A stretch of 64,000 bases of DNA. It comes from Methylomonas sp. AM2-LC. Its GTDB lineage: Bacteria > Pseudomonadota > Gammaproteobacteria > Methylococcales > Methylomonadaceae. Shown here piece after piece: positions 1 to 8,704 of this stretch (position 1 is the first letter of the stretch; each line of letters starts with the position of its first letter). The translations under genes were made by a program, and so were the position numbers. The notes beneath the pieces are model-generated. The model did not search any database. It was not told the origin of the DNA and worked only from the letters and a program-made list of their open reading frames with translations. Location: the NCBI RefSeq assembly GCF_039904985.1, contig NZ_CP157005.1:4855501-4919500 (forward strand), given 5' to 3'.

Positions 1-193
1 AAAAGACCGCAAATCCGAAGTAGAAAAATGTAAAAACGTTGCTTACACGCGGATGCTTTCCCCACCAACCAGGTAATCTTTTTCTAAAAGAGATCAGTAT
101 TACACCAACTCCAACAAGAATAAGACCGTGAGCCGGAAAGTCCCAACTTTTGTAACCAGCAGATGCTACGTCAAATACTACTTTGTAATCCAT
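1..193 (-). CDS. Membrane protein, partial at window edge
   Basis: An open frame runs leftwards from an ATG at 193-191 and leaves the window without a stop, giving 64 N-terminal residues. A GGAG sequence lies about 10 bases upstream of the ATG. The peptide starts MDYKVVFDVASAGY and has a hydrophobic stretch (HGLILVGVGVILISF) followed by basic residues and a second aromatic hydrophobic stretch, so it looks like a small inner-membrane protein. I do not recognise the family. It lies beyond the iteron array, so it may be cargo of the integrated element. Confidence 0.6.
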   Translation of the reverse strand, partial: MDYKVVFDVASAGYKSWDFPAHGLILVGVGVILISFRKRLPGWWGKHPRVSNVFTFFYFGFAVF

Positions 194-441
194 GGCGGTA
201 TTGCTCCAATACTGCTGGCGTTAAATTGGGAGGGCTGGGCAGAGCGACGTTCTGTCAATATTAAACCAAGAAGTCGAAACCAGTCTATCAATGCCTATCG
301 GCATGGTCAACTGGCAAGGCGTTTAAAAAGTTATGATAAATGACAAGAAATTCCAATTAGACACGGAATAAAAGGATTAAAGAAAGGATAAGAAGGAAAG
401 GCGAATTTCTTATTAGCTTTTCAATGATTTAAAGAGCCATA

Positions 442-716
442 TGCGGATCATACCTACCGACTGCTGCGGGCTATACCTACTTTGCCAATTCAGTTGCGGC
501 TTATACCTACCGAAATTTTCGCCACCTGCGGATTAAACCTACCGCTTTTTGGGTGAGTTGCGGGTTAAACCTACTGCCAAATTGCCAACCTGCGGATTAT
601 ACCTACCGTTATTGAGCGGCAAATTCAAAGAAAATGCCACAAATTTTGTTTCTGCGGCCTATACCTACCGATAGTTGAGGGTTATTCCTACCGTAACTGA
701 CGGGTTAAACCTACCG
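442..716 (-). repeat. Iteron array, nine 18-19 bp direct repeats (putative replication origin)
   Basis: Nine same-orientation copies of a motif like TGCGGNTTATACCTACCG begin near 442, 465, 495, 527, 559, 591, 653, 676 and 698. Four consecutive copies (495 to 591) are spaced exactly 32 bp apart, about three helical turns. The array sits at the 3' end of the RepA-like gene, and the last two copies overlap its final codons and stop. Iterons of this kind bind plasmid initiators, so this is a likely vegetative origin or copy-control locus of the integrated element. Confidence 0.85.
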
Positions 717-1764
717 TTTTTTGTTGCCGTTTTTCCCGACCATCTGATTGCCTTTTATTGGCCGCCTTGACACTTTTGATGAAATCGCTGTGTGGATGCG
801 CCTCATAAATGATGTCGATCACTTTATTCCGCTCCCCTCTAATATCCTTGATACGTTTAAAGGAATTAAAAACCTTGATAGTCATGAAAACTTCAAAAAC
901 CGCCTCCAATTCTTTGATGGCATCATTACTGCGCGACCGCTCCAGCATCCCACTTTCTTCGCGTATGTGTGCTAACGATAACTTTATTGGCACGGTGTGC
1001 GCCGCATTGGTGTAGTAGTAGGCTAGTCGTTTATAGAGCCAACGCGCCAAGTGGGTTTTTAGCTGCATCATTTGCCGGTAATTAAATTGCCGGTATTCGA
1101 TATCGTTCATCGCTTTGTACACGAGGGGATGAAAGAACGCTACCCACCTAGACTCAGAGTTATCGAGTTCCGTATTACTCGAAAAACTGGAAATGCGTAT
1201 AAATTTTTCGATTGAAAAGCCCTGACCACCCGAGTTTTTGGCATAAATTTCAATATCGGACCTGGCCAGAATAAGCAGCGATTTGACAACTTCCTGGTAT
1301 GAGCGGGAGTGTCCTTGCTTTTTAAGCTCTGTCCGCAATTGGTGGAGGGTGAAAGTAATTCCGCAACTAGCTTTCTCTTTGTCAAAAAAGCATTGATTTT
1401 GCAGAGTTGCCATTTTTCTAAGAGCATCTTCGACGAGTTCTTCATTTGCGCTGGGAAAATAAGCGCGTCCATCTTCAATGCTTAAAAATGCCGGGGTAAT
1501 CAAAATGCAGTAATCACAGTCCATGAATCTAAATTCTTTACGATATACCGGCAATTGACCATCTTTTGACCGCATGCGGTTTTGTTCGACTTGGGACAGC
1601 GAATATTTTGGTATACAGTCCCAAAGTTTTACCGTATTAGATAGCGAAAGCAATTCATCATAAGTGTTATGCAGAAAATCTCTAAAGATATTGACTTCAA
1701 TGGATTGAAAGGCTTTTAAGCTTGGAGGCGTGAATACGCTTACGCTTGGCGTTTTGTCTAGCAT
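688..1764 (-). CDS. RepA-like plasmid replication initiator
   Basis: A 358-residue protein beginning MLDKTPSVSVF. It resembles plasmid replication initiator proteins of the RepA/RPA type with winged-helix DNA-binding halves. The family assignment rests on overall appearance plus the nine iterons at its 3' end. Regions around residues 130-180 (a LHQLRTELKK-type segment) and 215-250 look like the helical DNA-contact parts. No strong Shine-Dalgarno sequence is visible before the ATG. The last codons (VGLTRQLR) and the TAG stop are written inside iteron copies. It is the last gene of a leftward group, 253 bp after the TraI_2-like gene. It would allow the element to replicate after excision. Confidence 0.7.
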   Translation of the reverse strand: MLDKTPSVSVFTPPSLKAFQSIEVNIFRDFLHNTYDELLSLSNTVKLWDCIPKYSLSQVEQNRMRSKDGQLPVYRKEFRFMDCDYCILITPAFLSIEDGRAYFPSANEELVEDALRKMATLQNQCFFDKEKASCGITFTLHQLRTELKKQGHSRSYQEVVKSLLILARSDIEIYAKNSGGQGFSIEKFIRISSFSSNTELDNSESRWVAFFHPLVYKAMNDIEYRQFNYRQMMQLKTHLARWLYKRLAYYYTNAAHTVPIKLSLAHIREESGMLERSRSNDAIKELEAVFEVFMTIKVFNSFKRIKDIRGERNKVIDIIYEAHPHSDFIKSVKAANKRQSDGREKRQQKTVGLTRQLR

Positions 1765-2017
1765 GACCGTAATTGTAAGTTTCTTTGACGATCCCCTATA
1801 GTATGTGCATTTTGAGTTGCCTGTGGGTACGAAAGACGCCGTTTTAGAGCCTCATTATCTTTATAAAGCTTTGGCGTCAGCCAACAAAATTATTTACACC
1901 CTCATGATTAGAGAAAAACCCCTTTAACCCGACACCAGTGGTACTACTAATAACTTTTCCAGCTAATCAGCCTATCCAACTTTTAGCGACGACATTTGCA
2001 AAATGGTTTACCCATCG

Positions 2018-3235
2018 TTAGCATTGTACATTCCCTTGCAGTGCTTTATACCGCCCAGCAAAAAGCAAATTGACAGTACGCGAAGCCTTCACCGCTTTAA
2101 GGTACTTTTTCTCAGGACTATCGGCAACAGGAATAGCTATGTCGAACAGATACTCGTTCATCTCATTACTTTCTATTATTCCAACGTCCAGCAGGATTTC
2201 AGCCAGTTTTTCCTGAGTGTCCGGTATGTAGGGGCAATCCATATCCCTTAGGGTGGAATTGATATTTTTGGCGGCCAACGGCCAAACCAGAAAAACGCCA
2301 TCATCGCCACCCCAGATAGGGCTGAACTCTTCTTTAGCCACCCAGATTATACTTTTTAATAGTGCTTCCAGGGCATTGGTCAGCCAATATACAAGATGTC
2401 TGCCCGCTAGCGGTTGATTTTGATGATCTTTCATATTTCGGGCCTTAAGACTTATAACCACTTGTGAATTGATTTTAGTGAGTGGGTTTTTAAGGTTGGC
2501 CGGGTTGTGTAGCGCGTTGACCAAAGTGCTTGATATTGCCGGTTCCGCCACGCCTTCTTGCAACATTTGCAACTGTTCGCCATCGATAATATTGTCAGCT
2601 AGAGTATAAGCCAAAAAGAAATCGGGCCTATATTTCCAGTGTATACGGTATTGCTTATGATTATTTCGGCAAAGCCATTGGGCTAGTGGCTCTTTTGTTG
2701 GTCGCCATTTGATTAAGTTATCTTCACCAAATACAGTTAAATTCGATATTGTCGCAATGGCCTCACTAAACAACCCGTTTAGAAATGCAGCATAAGTCCA
2801 TAAATCTTCATTTTCTCGCCTGATTTCGGGTGTGACGCGGGTTAATATCCGACGATTTGCACGATGGATAGATCGTAAGGAAGCTTCCAGACATAATGTA
2901 AATAATCCGCATGGATGATTGAAATGCTCGAATTCCGATGCCGGTAATAAGTGTATCAAATTAACAAGCTGCCGGATTGGCCGCATAAGCATGACTTCCG
3001 CTTTATCTTTATTGTGCGAACCTGCCATGCCAGTTGCCATTTTTATTTCTTTAATTAATTCGGCATTTGTCTCATGGTTGATAATAAATTCTATTGGAAA
3101 AGCGTGTATTGTTTTATTGCGCTCTGATGTCCACTTAAATATCTCGTCATTGCTAATTGGCATGGATTTATTTAAGGCTTTATCGATTTTGTTTTTGCCT
3201 GGTTTAGTTTTAAAATTAAATAGTTTTTTTATCAT
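2018..3235 (-). CDS. TraI_2 (MOBH-type relaxase-like) protein with degenerate HD motif
   Basis: A 405-residue protein with the landmarks of MOBH relaxases of SXT-type elements. LLPASEFEHFNHPCG (96-110) matches the usual LPAS..HH.GGLL segment. WTYAAFLNGLFSEAIA (146-161) matches the segment that normally ends LLHDIGK. WRPTKEPLAQWL and YRIHWKYRP follow as in the family. A TraI_2_C-like tail contains IWGGDDGVFLVWPLAA. The HD pair is replaced by SE and the HH/GGLL-H set is only partly kept, so metal-dependent nicking may be lost. Alternatively it has been repurposed as a DNA-binding or replication factor. It starts 1 bp after the upstream XRE gene, implying co-transcription with the integrase. Confidence 0.65.
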   Translation of the reverse strand: MIKKLFNFKTKPGKNKIDKALNKSMPISNDEIFKWTSERNKTIHAFPIEFIINHETNAELIKEIKMATGMAGSHNKDKAEVMLMRPIRQLVNLIHLLPASEFEHFNHPCGLFTLCLEASLRSIHRANRRILTRVTPEIRRENEDLWTYAAFLNGLFSEAIATISNLTVFGEDNLIKWRPTKEPLAQWLCRNNHKQYRIHWKYRPDFFLAYTLADNIIDGEQLQMLQEGVAEPAISSTLVNALHNPANLKNPLTKINSQVVISLKARNMKDHQNQPLAGRHLVYWLTNALEALLKSIIWVAKEEFSPIWGGDDGVFLVWPLAAKNINSTLRDMDCPYIPDTQEKLAEILLDVGIIESNEMNEYLFDIAIPVADSPEKKYLKAVKASRTVNLLFAGRYKALQGNVQC

Positions 3236-3236
3236 T

Positions 3237-3791
3237 TTAATAACCCCATATGATTAATGATGTTATGTCGCTGTTTAATAAGTAAATTGAATGTCCAGTT
3301 TCTTTATAAAGAAGATCAATATCCATAAATGAAAAATCTAATTTTCCGGATTCGATTGCTGCAATTAAGCAAGGCTCGCAACAAGTCAAGTTCGCAAGTT
3401 TTTGAATGGATAATCCCCGTTTTTCACGAACCGTTTTAATCGCAACTGAAAGTTCAGGAATAACTGGATATTCTGCTGATTTTTTGATTTCCGGCTCAAC
3501 GCCTTGTTTAAACGGTTTGGGTAGTTCTTCATGTTTACCCAGCCATTCCCAAAGCTTGCAAAGCCCAAGCCAATATTTGTAGGCCGTTGCATCGGATAAA
3601 TCCCGGTGTGATTTCCAGAAACCGATGACGTGATTTTTTCCAATCCCGTGCAGAGATATCACTTTCTCAGTGGATTCTATCCAGTCAAGAAATTCAATAA
3701 TTCTGACAACCTGCTTTTTTCTATTCTGTTTGCCGCCGCCGCGCACATAATCCATAAAGAATTTCTCTGCTTGTTTAGCCAAGGTACGCAT
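3237..3791 (-). CDS. Core-binding-domain / XRE helix-turn-helix protein
   Basis: A 184-residue protein. The N-terminal ~100 residues (AEKFFMDYVRGG, FLDWIES, ATAYKYWLGLCKLWEWL) look like the SAM-like core-binding domain of tyrosine recombinases, without a catalytic domain. Residues ~115-155 (KTVREKRGLSIQKLANLT) form an XRE-type helix-turn-helix. It overlaps the integrase gene upstream by 17 bp and is followed after 1 bp by the TraI_2-like gene. A plausible role is an accessory recombination or directionality factor and operon repressor, but this is inference; I do not recognise a named family. Confidence 0.6.
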   Translation of the reverse strand: MRTLAKQAEKFFMDYVRGGGKQNRKKQVVRIIEFLDWIESTEKVISLHGIGKNHVIGFWKSHRDLSDATAYKYWLGLCKLWEWLGKHEELPKPFKQGVEPEIKKSAEYPVIPELSVAIKTVREKRGLSIQKLANLTCCEPCLIAAIESGKLDFSFMDIDLLYKETGHSIYLLNSDITSLIIWGY

Positions 3792-4746
3792 TGCTTATCT
3801 CCACGCGGTGATGGCCTAATTCAAGCGAGATTTGTAATCGGGCCACGGCATCTATTTTTTGGGCTTCTTCCTCGCTAATGTTCAGATAGAGCGCTAATTG
3901 AAAAATTCTTTCCTTTCTTGACCAGCCTGCTTCTACCGGCGACGGTGCGCCGGTTATTTCACGATAGCGGTCTTGAGCATAAAAATGGCGTTCACTATGA
4001 AAACCGATCTCGGCGAGACGCGCTTGTTCGTAACAGGCTTTTTGGAAATCCGCATAGGAGATGTTTTTTGGAATAAGCGATCTTCCATCCTGGACAGCTA
4101 TTGCTTGTTCAAGTGCTGTTATTCCACAGGGTCGGCAGGGAACGCGGCGTAGCTTTCCGCCTTTTGTGCCGGCGCGAAGGGTAATGCGACCGTCCTTAAG
4201 CGCTTCTTTAAGCGCCAGTTTAGGATTGAGAAGACAGCTTTCTTTGAATCGCAAACCGAATGCGCGTTGTAAACCCAATAAACTGGAAATTCTGTCATCG
4301 ACTGCACGCTGTGCTGTTTGGTGGGTTGCCATGCTCATGGCTTTGCTTTCTGTTGGAATATACGACCTGGCTTGAATCCCGCAATCTTTCCCCGGCTTGA
4401 CGGTTTTCCATTCGCCTTGGGTGGCGAGCCGCATCACAGTGTTCACCGCGCTGACATAATTCTTTGGCGAAGATGGCGATTTGCGTTCGCCGGCATCCAA
4501 TTCTTGCTGCAGCGCTTGGCCATATTCAATCACCAGTTCCTTGCTGATTTTCTCCATGCGTTTGATGCCCTGCGGCTCGGCCCATTTGCAGAAATAGGCC
4601 CAGCGCTGACCAATATCGCGCTTTGACTGAAATCCGCCGTGAAAGCGTTGCTCGACTACCTTCTGACCGGCGATCGCCATGTCCCGGCTGCCGATGCTGT
4701 AGTTGCGGCTGTATGAAGTTTCGCCCTTTACCTTTACCTTTGCCAT
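3775..4746 (-). CDS. Tyrosine recombinase / integrase
   Basis: A 323-residue site-specific recombinase of the phage-integrase type with a separate N-terminal domain. The catalytic set is visible: R166 (GLRFKE), K195 (GTKGGK), H250-x2-R253 (FHSERH), H312 (LGHHR) and Y321 close to the C-terminus. The start at 4746 is chosen because AGGAGG lies 7 bases upstream; a second ATG at 4752 is too close to that site. It heads a leftward operon with the XRE/core-binding, TraI_2-like and RepA-like genes. It is the best candidate for integrating the element into tRNA-His, whose 3' fragment is seen at 32881-32933, although it lies far from that end. Confidence 0.85.
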   Translation of the reverse strand: MAKVKVKGETSYSRNYSIGSRDMAIAGQKVVEQRFHGGFQSKRDIGQRWAYFCKWAEPQGIKRMEKISKELVIEYGQALQQELDAGERKSPSSPKNYVSAVNTVMRLATQGEWKTVKPGKDCGIQARSYIPTESKAMSMATHQTAQRAVDDRISSLLGLQRAFGLRFKESCLLNPKLALKEALKDGRITLRAGTKGGKLRRVPCRPCGITALEQAIAVQDGRSLIPKNISYADFQKACYEQARLAEIGFHSERHFYAQDRYREITGAPSPVEAGWSRKERIFQLALYLNISEEEAQKIDAVARLQISLELGHHRVEISNAYLG

Positions 4747-4782
4747 TACCATTCCTCCTATTCCCAGCGTATTGTTTGCCCT

Positions 4783-4870
4783 CTCTCAAAGAGGTCTCTA
4801 CGAAATCGCTTTGAGAGAAGGCGGGAGTTGTCCAAAATAGTTTCTTTATCGTGAGCAGGGAACTCCCGCC
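4783..4870. repeat. Two successive inverted repeats upstream of the integrase gene
   Basis: CTCTCAAAG (4783-4791) pairs with CTTTGAGAG (4809-4817). Immediately after, GGCGGGAGTT (4820-4829) pairs with AACTCCCGCC (4861-4870). Both are perfect. They lie in the 5' region of the leftward integrase operon and could be operator, arm-binding or transfer-origin hairpins. Confidence 0.5.
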
Positions 4871-5465
4871 CAAACCCTCTTTTTCACACAGGACACATTC
4901 TCACGATAGTTGAGCGAATTTGCGCAGGCCATACGCCCGGCAGATATGTGTGATGAACAAGGATCAATGCGCGTTTTAATACTCGCCGCGCTCAAGCGAG
5001 ATCATTTGGAATTCCTTTCTAGACGGTGGGTGTCAATCGTTCCTGCGTTCCAATGCAACGCCGGTATTTACCGTTTCCGAAGAGAATTTTCCGTACAGGG
5101 AAGATAAAAGACCCTTTTTGCCCCGGCGTTCTTTAACGGAAGCAGGCGGAACTAAAGGTGTGTAGCGGTTCAGATAAAACGTCTCTTTGTGAGAAGCTTG
5201 AAAAACGTTTCTCGATTTGGTCAAAGGCGGACGCTGGGGGGAGTATTCGATAGTTGAGAATTGGTACAACCGATTTTTTTAAAAACAAAAGATCGGAATC
5301 CTGTTTGTGGAAGCGGGTTTCGGCAAACATTCGGCATTTCAAAGATAAAATGCAATACCAATAGCGCTGTTCGGACGCAGCTTGCTAACACGCTCTAGCG
5401 AATATTTTTTGAATGCGCACCAAGGCACGCGGGTTGAGGTCTGGCGGAATACCAGAATAGCTTAA

Positions 5466-5533
5466 ATCTAGGCCTGTTGATAGCATAGTCTCAGCCTAGA
5501 TAAAGGGATAATCCACACAAGTGCGGATAGCCC
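5466..5533. repeat. Adjacent dyads, possible oriT- or partition-type site
   Basis: A perfect 8-bp inverted repeat (ATCTAGGC at 5466-5473, GCCTAGAT at 5494-5501) is directly followed by an imperfect dyad GGGATAATCCACAC / GTGCGGATAGCCC at 5505-5533, then an A-rich run. No nic-site consensus can be assigned by eye. Confidence 0.35.
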
Positions 5534-5772
5534 TAAAAAATAACATCACGGCAAGCCGTTAAAAATAATCACGCCGGAGCGCTTAACAGGTTCCTTATTT
5601 TAAGTGCTGAACTGGCACTACAAGTGAACCGCAACTTGCAACGGTTAAAGTGGTAAAAATTCTATTTTGAGTTTTATTTTTTGTCAACCCGTTAAATTGA
5701 ATAAATAGTGAAGTTTTCGATTAAGAATAAATGTTGATATAAGTTTGTATGGTCCATGCAGGGCTGTGATGG

Positions 5773-5850
5773 GTGAATGACGTTCAGTGAATGGTCAATG
5801 ACAGTCAGTGAAGGGGCAGTGATAGGTCAACGACGTTGAATGAAGGTCAA
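5773..5850. repeat. Helically phased degenerate repeats (GTGAATGGTCA-like)
   Basis: Successive 10-11 bp units resembling GTGAATGGTCA, GTGAAGGGGCA, GTGATAGGTCA and ATGAAGGTCA follow each other for nearly 80 bp, matching one DNA turn per unit. This suggests cooperative protein binding on one face of the helix, for example by the KfrA-like protein or the integrase. It lies about 380 bp before the KfrA-like gene. Confidence 0.4.
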
Positions 5851-6181
5851 AAACCATCTTACAACCTCCAAATCAGTTCTTTGACATGCCAAAATTTATT
5901 TAATAACGCGTGTTACGCGGACTTGAGAAGTTATTATTAGTTTGTTCGAAGTAATGGAGCTAATTTCCGTACAGGAAGTCATGCAGGTTTTGCAGGTATC
6001 GCCAGTTTTGATTTCTCCGTTAATAAACATTTGCCTCATAAGTCGCCCATTCGCGCATCCAGTTGTAACCGACCCATCAAATTAATGCTGATGCTGCTAA
6101 AGTGAAATTTCCGCGTCAACAGCCAAATGGCCGGAAATTTTAAAGAGTCCGATTCTGGCGTTCTTTCGCTCTTATGAGATA

Positions 6182-6203
6182 AGAATAATCAGATTATTAT
6201 TCT
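6182..6203. promoter_or_regulatory. Palindromic operator upstream of the kfrA-like gene
   Basis: AGAATAAT (6182-6189) and ATTATTCT (6196-6203) form an inverted repeat, and inside it AATAATC-A-GATTATT (6184-6198) is a perfect 15-bp palindrome. It ends about 28 bp before the start codon. KfrA proteins are known autorepressors, so this is a likely autoregulatory site. Confidence 0.5.
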
Positions 6204-6231
6204 GATGATGTTATTTTTTAGGACGTTACCC

Positions 6232-7137
6232 ATGAGTCAATTAGTTACCCCTATCCTCGCCGATGTACGTGAACGCATCATCCAGGCTGCAAACGATTTG
6301 TACAAACAAGCCGGTCGGCAAAGCTTCCCAACTGTTGACGAGGTACGACGATATGCCCGTGTAGACATGAATGCGGCTTCTTTTATCATGCGCGAATGGC
6401 GACGCGCCCAGAGCGTTCAAGCAGCGCCGGTGGCTGTGCATATACCGGACGCCATGGTTAAGGCAAATCATCAGATGTTGGTTGCGCTGTGGACGCAAGC
6501 TCAGGAGTTGGCGAACGAGAGTCTACGGACTGCTCAATCCGCATGGGATACAGAGCGAGCCGAGTTAGATGAAATGCGGCAGGAATTAGCCTATGCTTAT
6601 GAGGCGCAAGCCGCCGAGTTTGATCTATTAAAATCCCAGGCCGCTGATGCGGCGATTGCGCATCAGGAGGCCGCAAAACTGGCCGCTGATGAGTTGGCCG
6701 GAATCCGGACAGAACTAGCCCAGTCATTGACCCGAGCAGAACGTGCAGAAGCACAGGTCGGCGAGATTGATCGCCGGGCTGCCGATCTTCGTACCGAATT
6801 GGATAGAGCGCATGAGGAAATATATCAAGCGCGTAGTGCATTGGCCAATCAGCAAAAATTAACATTATCCATCACCGCGGAGAGTAATAACACTAAGTCC
6901 GAACTGACCAAAGCGTTAGTGGCTGCCGAAGCATTGGTAGAGGCGCACCAGGAACAGAGAAGCATTGCTACACAAGAGTTGGATAATCAGAAAAAACAAC
7001 TTGATCAAGCCATACAATCAGCGGCAAACGCCCGAGAACATGCGGCGGAATTGGTTGGTAAGTTTTTGGCGATGCAGGAGCAGAATGCGGCATTGTTGGC
7101 ACGGTTGGGGCCAAATAACGACCTTACATTAAGGTAA
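6232..7137 (+). CDS. KfrA-like DNA-binding coiled-coil protein
   Basis: A 301-residue protein starting MSQLVTPILADVRERI. Residues ~1-100 match the KfrA_N plasmid DNA-binding domain (TVDEVRRYARVDMNAASFIMREWRR). The rest is a long alanine/glutamate-rich coiled coil (residues ~100-290). KfrA proteins repress their own promoter and help plasmid partition. The start at 6232 is preferred over an ATG at 6205 because AGGACG lies 6-7 bases before it and the domain begins there. The gene stands alone, with a palindromic operator upstream and a GC-rich hairpin downstream. Confidence 0.85.
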   Translation: MSQLVTPILADVRERIIQAANDLYKQAGRQSFPTVDEVRRYARVDMNAASFIMREWRRAQSVQAAPVAVHIPDAMVKANHQMLVALWTQAQELANESLRTAQSAWDTERAELDEMRQELAYAYEAQAAEFDLLKSQAADAAIAHQEAAKLAADELAGIRTELAQSLTRAERAEAQVGEIDRRAADLRTELDRAHEEIYQARSALANQQKLTLSITAESNNTKSELTKALVAAEALVEAHQEQRSIATQELDNQKKQLDQAIQSAANAREHAAELVGKFLAMQEQNAALLARLGPNNDLTLR

Positions 7138-7198
7138 TAACTATTAAATTCCAAATTCGGCTGAACAACGTTAGGTTAAGTCTAATGACTTCTCGTAT

Positions 7199-7229
7199 GG
7201 GTACCCGCAGCCTGCATTTTGCGGGACCC
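7199..7229 (+). terminator. GC-rich hairpin downstream of the kfrA-like gene
   Basis: GGGTACCCGCA (7199-7209) pairs with TGCGGGACCC (7220-7229) apart from one bulged base. No clear T-run follows, so factor-independent termination is uncertain. Confidence 0.4.
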
Positions 7230-7331
7230 TGGGAATTGATTTAGCCTGTATTGCAAAAGATGTGTGTAATGATATGCCCTATATGGATTATAATTTTTTG
7301 CAAACAACATTTGTTTATTTTGGAGGCTTTC

Positions 7332-8273
7332 ATGCTTGAAAACATGATAAAACTAATAAACTATTACAGCCCATCAGAAAATAAGAACAAATATTTAAAA
7401 GAAAAACTAAATAAACTAAAAAGCATTAAGAGTGAACAAAAACTTTGCAATTTTTTAGGTTGTAAGGAAGTGGCTATTGATTCACATGAAATTTCAAAAG
7501 GTATTTTCTTATCTCAAATTTCAGATGAAAATAACGAAGTTAACATACTTGCTAGAGATTTCAAAGGCAATATAAGACGATTTTATTTCAAAAAAGAAAA
7601 CGTGAAAAGTGCCACGACTTTCCCAGGTTTTTGTGCGGCACATGATAAGAAAATTTTTACTAGCTTTGAAAATGGAACTTTTACAATTAATCAGGATTTC
7701 GTTCAAAAGCAAAGTCTAAGAACACTAAAAAAAGAGATTTCATTAATACATGATGAAATTAAAACATTAAGTACACTAATTTTTTCTCCAGAAAAGCATG
7801 AAGATATAAGGTTGTTAAAAAAAAACTATCACGGCCAAGCTAAAAATCTAAAAAGGTATCAGAAGTTATTTAATAACTTGAGTCATAGCATTGATAAAGG
7901 AGGGTCAATTATGCAATTTAAAATCATAGACGATGTTCCTAATAATATGGTTCAGTTCTCAAAACTTAGACATGATATTGAAACCATTCTAGGAATTCCA
8001 TTAAAGCACGCTTATATATTCATATTCTTGCTATTCAATGATGGAAAGCAGAAATTAATTTTAGCAACCTTCAAAGACAAAACATCTAATAAATTAATGG
8101 AATTTTTAGTACAAAATAAATATTTTCTCAACGAGTACATCTTGATAAATAAAGAGCGATTTATCGTATCTCAAAATTTTATAAACTCCCTAGATCATGT
8201 TGATTACAACACTATGCTTGATGATAACAAAATAATTCAAAACAAGTTTTTCCTAAAGTTCATGGGGTTCTAA
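7332..8273 (+). CDS. Hypothetical protein with Cys/His (zinc-binding-like) N-terminal motif
   Basis: A 313-residue lysine- and asparagine-rich protein. The start at 7332 has GGAGG 7 bases upstream; an earlier in-frame ATG has no such site. It shows C39-x4-C44, SHEIS with H52, and FPGFC (C101)-x2-H104-D. This spaced Cys/His arrangement resembles zinc-finger or HNH-like proteins of unknown function often found with phages and defence genes. A helical middle (~130-190) precedes an alpha/beta C-terminus. Base composition is clearly more AT-rich than its neighbours, suggesting separate acquisition. I cannot assign a function. Confidence 0.6.
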   Translation: MLENMIKLINYYSPSENKNKYLKEKLNKLKSIKSEQKLCNFLGCKEVAIDSHEISKGIFLSQISDENNEVNILARDFKGNIRRFYFKKENVKSATTFPGFCAAHDKKIFTSFENGTFTINQDFVQKQSLRTLKKEISLIHDEIKTLSTLIFSPEKHEDIRLLKKNYHGQAKNLKRYQKLFNNLSHSIDKGGSIMQFKIIDDVPNNMVQFSKLRHDIETILGIPLKHAYIFIFLLFNDGKQKLILATFKDKTSNKLMEFLVQNKYFLNEYILINKERFIVSQNFINSLDHVDYNTMLDDNKIIQNKFFLKFMGF

Positions 8274-8704
8274 GCCCTAACCCCAGAAATTTTTGAAGTA
8301 TTATAATTCAAAGTTTTACAGGCATCCTGATAAAAAAAATTGTAACAAACTGTTGAACTTTACCACCATAGCACCTTCGCGTATCTGCCTGTGAAGGCAA
8401 AATAACCTAGCTCAAACACAATTGGCATGATTGCAGCCTTACTACAGAGTTAACCATAGATTTTGGGGATAACCTCTCAAAACACAAACGTTAAACAAAC
8501 AAGTGTTTTTTTAACTTTTTGCCGATGACCACTTCCATTTCGGTTTTGAATTCCAAAAGCCTTCAATAAACGTTAAATAACTAAGTAAAAAAAGTAAATT
8601 CGTGTTATAGTTAAATAATCATAGGTTAATTTAGTCTTCAGTCCTTTCCATACAATAAAAATGACATCTATTTGTGCGACAATTTCTGATTGGGACTTTT
8701 ACAA
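8274..8704. other. AT-rich intergenic region, possible resolution site
   Basis: No gene is seen in these 430 bases. Two AACGTTAAA-type motifs (near 8487 and 8569) followed by AT-rich sequence precede the serine recombinase and could belong to its recombination site or promoter. Confidence 0.3.

Larger units (their letters stand above)
4747..6181. other. Repeat-rich non-coding block between integrase and kfrA-like gene
   Basis: About 1.4 kb with no convincing gene on either strand; short open frames here lack ribosome sites and recognisable protein sequence. It holds the inverted repeats at 4783-4870, the 8-bp repeat ATCTAGGC/GCCTAGAT (5466-5473 and 5494-5501), an imperfect dyad at 5505-5533, and phased repeats at 5773-5850. 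This architecture suits an origin of transfer, a partition site or a recombination region of a mobile element. Confidence 0.5.

Noticed and set aside
128..343. Rightward 71-codon open frame at the left edge
   Set aside because: It is antisense to a better-supported leftward membrane-protein start with a ribosome site, and its peptide has no protein-like features.
442..716. CRISPR array from regularly spaced repeats
   Set aside because: Repeats are only 18-19 bp, degenerate, with 4-14 bp gaps (one of ~44) and no cas genes; the adjacent initiator gene makes them iterons.
4953..5342. Short open frames on both strands in the integrase-kfrA gap
   Set aside because: Overlapping frames without start signals, in a region dominated by inverted repeats.
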